Source: Anaeromicropila herbilytica (GTDB lineage: Bacteria > Bacillota > Clostridia > Lachnospirales > Lachnospiraceae). Taken from it: a stretch of 64,000 nucleotides of DNA. Location of the stretch: the NCBI RefSeq assembly GCF_016591975.1, contig NZ_AP024169.1, positions 582,001 through 646,000 of the forward strand, written 5' to 3'. Position 1 is the first letter of the stretch. Every line of letters begins with the position of its first letter. Both the position numbers and the translations under genes were made by a program. Shown piece by piece: positions 61,367-64,000 of this stretch. A model generated the notes under the pieces. The model did no database searches, was not told the DNA's origin, and saw nothing but the letters and a program-made list of their open reading frames with translations.

Positions 61367-63739
61367 ATGGAAGAAATTAAGATTCAAGGTGCACGAATCC
61401 ATAATCTAAAAAATATTAGTCTAACAATTCCTAAGAATAAACTAGTGGTCATTACTGGAATCAGTGGTTCAGGTAAATCAAGTCTTGCATTTGATATCTT
61501 GTTTGAAGAAGGCAAGAATCAATATCTAAGTTCGATTGGCATTCTGGCTGGACTTGATAGAGAGGACCGTTTCGATACGATGGAAGGAATCGGTCCAACG
61601 GTGGCGGTTCGCCAGAATACTATAAGACAGAGTAATCCTCGTTCTACTGTAGGTACAAAGACAACAATTCTTAACCAATTGGCTCTCATCTATGCCAGTG
61701 ACGGAAAAGTTATGGAAGAGTATTATAAACATCTCTCACCAAGCTTTTTTCTCTATACAACTGCTGATGGCATGTGTCTTAGTTGCCAAGGAAGAGGTTC
61801 TTATTATGATATCAATCTAGAGCATCTAATTCCAGATAGAAAAACAACCCTTTCTAAGATCTATGAGAGTCTGCAAGTAACAACTGGTTTCTTACAGCTT
61901 CTAAAGAAGAAGTACGGCATGTATTTTGATACCCCATTCTGGGAACTTCCAGATGATATAAGGGGCGAAGTGGTCTATGGAACGTATGATAATGGCAAAC
62001 AAAGCTACTGTCTGGAGCGGATACTAAGAAATGCCTTTGAAAAAGGTGAGGATGTGGAGGAAGTCTATGAGAAGACCATTTGTCCAGATTGTCATGGTGA
62101 ACGAATTGGCAAAGAAGCGAGAGGAGTATTCCTTCATGGAAAGCGGATTGGTGAGCTAGGGCAAATGACGCTTACAAGTCTTCTAGATTTCTTAAATGAA
62201 ATACCAGAGGAAGAACTATCACAATTTAGCAAGAACGTAGTAAAGAAGATGAAGGAGAAATTAAAGCATCTGATCCAGTTTCGTCTAGGACATCTGACTC
62301 TTTATAGAGAGATGTCTTCCTTAAGTGGTGGCGAGGTACAGCGTATCTTTCTCCATATTCATCTAGAGTCCAGATTAGATTCCTTGATCTATGTTTTTGA
62401 TGAACCGATGGCAGGATTACATCCATCCGAGAAGCAAAGTATGATTGAAGCGGTAAAGGAGTTAAGAAATCTTGGAAATACGGTAATTGTAGTAGAGCAT
62501 GATAAAGAGATGATTCATCATGCAGATTATATTATTGAGATTGGTCCTAGGGCAGGTGTAGAAGGAGGAGAAGTTGTCTACCAAGGCAATTATGAAGAAT
62601 ACAAGAGTGCTGACACTTTGCTTAGCCAATATTTTTATGGAAAACGTTTGATGCCAGAACGGACTGCCACAAGGCATATGTTAGATATATCGGACTGCCT
62701 TATCTTGGAACACGCAAATACTCATTATTTAAAAGACTTAACTGTAGCGTTTCCACTTCATGTAATGGTTGGTATTGCTGGATTATCCGGAAGTGGTAAG
62801 AGTTCTTTGATAGAGGATACACTATTGAGATGTCTTGCCAGTGCATACAAGAAGAACATTGCATGCAAGAAGGACATTGCAAGCAAAAATAATAAGATAG
62901 ATGAACTCGAACACAAAAAAGAGTTATCTGGAAAGGGTGATAATACAACCAGTATAAAAGGTGTAGAACGAATTAGTGGCTTTGTAAAGATATCACAAGA
63001 ACCTATAGGAAGAAGTGCAAGTTCTACTCCTGTTTCTTATATTGGTGTCTGGGATAAAATCAGAGAATTATATGCAAAACAGCCAGAAGCAAAAATAAGA
63101 AGTATGAGTGCTGGACATTTTTCATTTCATTCAAAAGGGGCTTGTAAAGACTGTGGAGGTAGTGGTTATGAAAGAATATTTTTGACCTCTGATTTTTCCG
63201 TAGATAAGCTCTGTAAGACGTGTCATGGTAAGCGCTTTAATGAACAAAGTCTTTCTGTTCATTATAATGGAAAGACAATAGCTGATGTGTTAGCGATGAG
63301 TATTACGAATGCCATTTCATTCTTTGAAGATCAGAATCATATTGTGAAACCACTCAGTATCTTAGAGAAGATGGGAATGGGTTATTTAACTCTTGGCCAG
63401 CCATCATCTTCTCTAAGTGGTGGTGAGGCGCAGAGAGTGAAGCTTGCAAAGGAGTTAGGACGGCAGTTAAAGGGCAATATGCTCTATGTGTTAGATGAAC
63501 CAACGACCGGACTTAGCCTGTATGATACAGCATTGTTACTTCAACTATTAGACCAGTTGGTTGCCAGTGGCAATTCAGTAATTGTTATTGAACACAATGT
63601 TGAGGTATTAAAGAGTTGTGATTATATTATTGAACTTGGTCCAGAAGGTGGAGATAAGGGCGGTGAGATTATTGCTATGGGAACTCCAGAGAGCCTTATG
63701 ACCAATCCGCATTCGGGGACAGGGAGGTATCTCACTTGA
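61367..63739 (+). CDS. Short UvrA paralogue (UvrA-like ABC ATPase, drug-resistance type)
   Basis: A 790-aa protein, shorter than UvrA (about 940). Two ABC ATPase halves: Walker A GISGSGKSS and GLSGSGKSS, signatures LSGGEVQR and LSGGEAQR, Walker B VFDEP and VLDEP, and zinc-finger Cys pairs (CLSCQG, CPDCHG, CKDCGG, CKTCHG). The first half lacks the UvrB-binding insertion size of housekeeping UvrA. Such paralogues often give resistance to DNA-intercalating drugs. AraC-type control upstream fits. A Lys/Asn-rich insertion (about 500-545) follows the second Walker A. Confidence 0.9.
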   Translation: MEEIKIQGARIHNLKNISLTIPKNKLVVITGISGSGKSSLAFDILFEEGKNQYLSSIGILAGLDREDRFDTMEGIGPTVAVRQNTIRQSNPRSTVGTKTTILNQLALIYASDGKVMEEYYKHLSPSFFLYTTADGMCLSCQGRGSYYDINLEHLIPDRKTTLSKIYESLQVTTGFLQLLKKKYGMYFDTPFWELPDDIRGEVVYGTYDNGKQSYCLERILRNAFEKGEDVEEVYEKTICPDCHGERIGKEARGVFLHGKRIGELGQMTLTSLLDFLNEIPEEELSQFSKNVVKKMKEKLKHLIQFRLGHLTLYREMSSLSGGEVQRIFLHIHLESRLDSLIYVFDEPMAGLHPSEKQSMIEAVKELRNLGNTVIVVEHDKEMIHHADYIIEIGPRAGVEGGEVVYQGNYEEYKSADTLLSQYFYGKRLMPERTATRHMLDISDCLILEHANTHYLKDLTVAFPLHVMVGIAGLSGSGKSSLIEDTLLRCLASAYKKNIACKKDIASKNNKIDELEHKKELSGKGDNTTSIKGVERISGFVKISQEPIGRSASSTPVSYIGVWDKIRELYAKQPEAKIRSMSAGHFSFHSKGACKDCGGSGYERIFLTSDFSVDKLCKTCHGKRFNEQSLSVHYNGKTIADVLAMSITNAISFFEDQNHIVKPLSILEKMGMGYLTLGQPSSSLSGGEAQRVKLAKELGRQLKGNMLYVLDEPTTGLSLYDTALLLQLLDQLVASGNSVIVIEHNVEVLKSCDYIIELGPEGGDKGGEIIAMGTPESLMTNPHSGTGRYLT

Positions 63740-63825
63740 AGTGTACACCATGCTAGAAGTACTTACAGTAATAGAACAATAGAACAGTTGAGAGAACACC
63801 CCGGATCAAATAATGGAGGAATCAT

Positions 63826-64000
63826 ATGGATCAAAGAAAAAAGATAGGGTTAGAAAAGATAATTAACAGTAGCTATAACAACACCACAGGCATTGTTGTA
63901 CTTAAAGATGGTAAAAGAATATATGAAAACTATTTTAATAAATATACTGCAACTAATGAGATTCATATAGCATCGGTAACAAAAAGTATTATTTCTATAT
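63826..64000 (+). CDS. Beta-lactamase-family serine hydrolase, 5' end only
   Basis: The window ends inside this gene. The first 58 codons read as a class C beta-lactamase/penicillin-binding-like protein: a short basic start, TGIVVLKDGKRIYENYF and the S-x-x-K motif in IASVTKSIIS. GGAGG stands 6 bases before the ATG. No signal peptide is visible in the part seen, which suggests a cytoplasmic esterase-type member rather than a secreted lactamase. Confidence 0.75.
   Translation, partial: MDQRKKIGLEKIINSSYNNTTGIVVLKDGKRIYENYFNKYTATNEIHIASVTKSIISI

Overview
The window is an AT-rich, gene-dense chromosome segment of a low-GC Gram-positive anaerobe, most likely a clostridial (Lachnospiraceae-type) bacterium. 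Indicators are the consensus Shine-Dalgarno sites, LysM spore/cell-wall proteins, a flavodiiron protein, several MCPs, GH3 glycosidases, many two-component systems and ABC exporters, and intrinsic terminators. I see no rRNA, tRNA, CRISPR array, prophage or intact insertion sequence. The genus is inferred; no marker gene fixes it.

Layout. 1-0.9 kb: a secreted RsiV/PdaC-like protein. 1.1-10.4 kb: a leftward response regulator, histidine kinase, ABC ATPase and FtsX permease operon of raised GC, back to back with a rightward ABC operon whose middle protein fuses a permease to an M1-type metallopeptidase. Both transporter genes sit behind near-identical 75-bp promoter/operator copies, so one kinase/regulator pair probably drives both, plausibly against a membrane-active peptide. 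10.5-19.9 kb: a surface-sugar locus with a membrane-anchored, domain-swapped GH3, a LytTR/GHKL two-component pair, a cytoplasmic GH3, a GtrA protein and a GT2 glycosyltransferase. 20-22.2 kb: an unusual MCP with a TRAP-type solute-binding domain at its cytoplasmic C-terminus. 22.9-26.4 kb: two alpha/beta hydrolases and a MerR regulator. 26.7-30.2 kb: a heterodimeric ABC exporter with one degenerate ATP site. 30.4-36.2 kb: an alpha-toroid protein, two convergent LysM/GH18-like proteins that both lack the catalytic glutamate, and a Cache MCP. 36.6-41 kb: a second ABC exporter pair and a hydrolase. 41-42.8 kb: an orphan Mrr-like nuclease. 43-44.1 kb: a flavodiiron protein gene interrupted by one in-frame TAG.

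44.4-53.9 kb is the most coherent system: an OmpR-type two-component system followed by an OatA-like acyltransferase, an LCP protein, a secreted M14 peptidase and a DUF1624/DUF418-like membrane protein. Three promoters here, before the regulator, before the acyltransferase and before the peptidase, share a direct-repeat box (GTCAC half-sites 11 bp apart) exactly 10 bp upstream of a TAYMAT -10 element. This defines a small envelope regulon readable from sequence alone. The middle promoter is embedded in the terminator of the kinase gene and is followed by a GC-rich structured leader.

54.3-64 kb: a membrane protein with a propeller-like domain, a 53-aa protein, LysR plus a MetE-like methyltransferase, a conserved hypothetical, a staygreen-family protein, AraC/GyrI plus a short UvrA paralogue, and the start of a beta-lactamase-family protein. 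Two small elements with matching terminal inverted repeats and 6-bp target duplications (36.2 and 57.2 kb) are probable MITEs.
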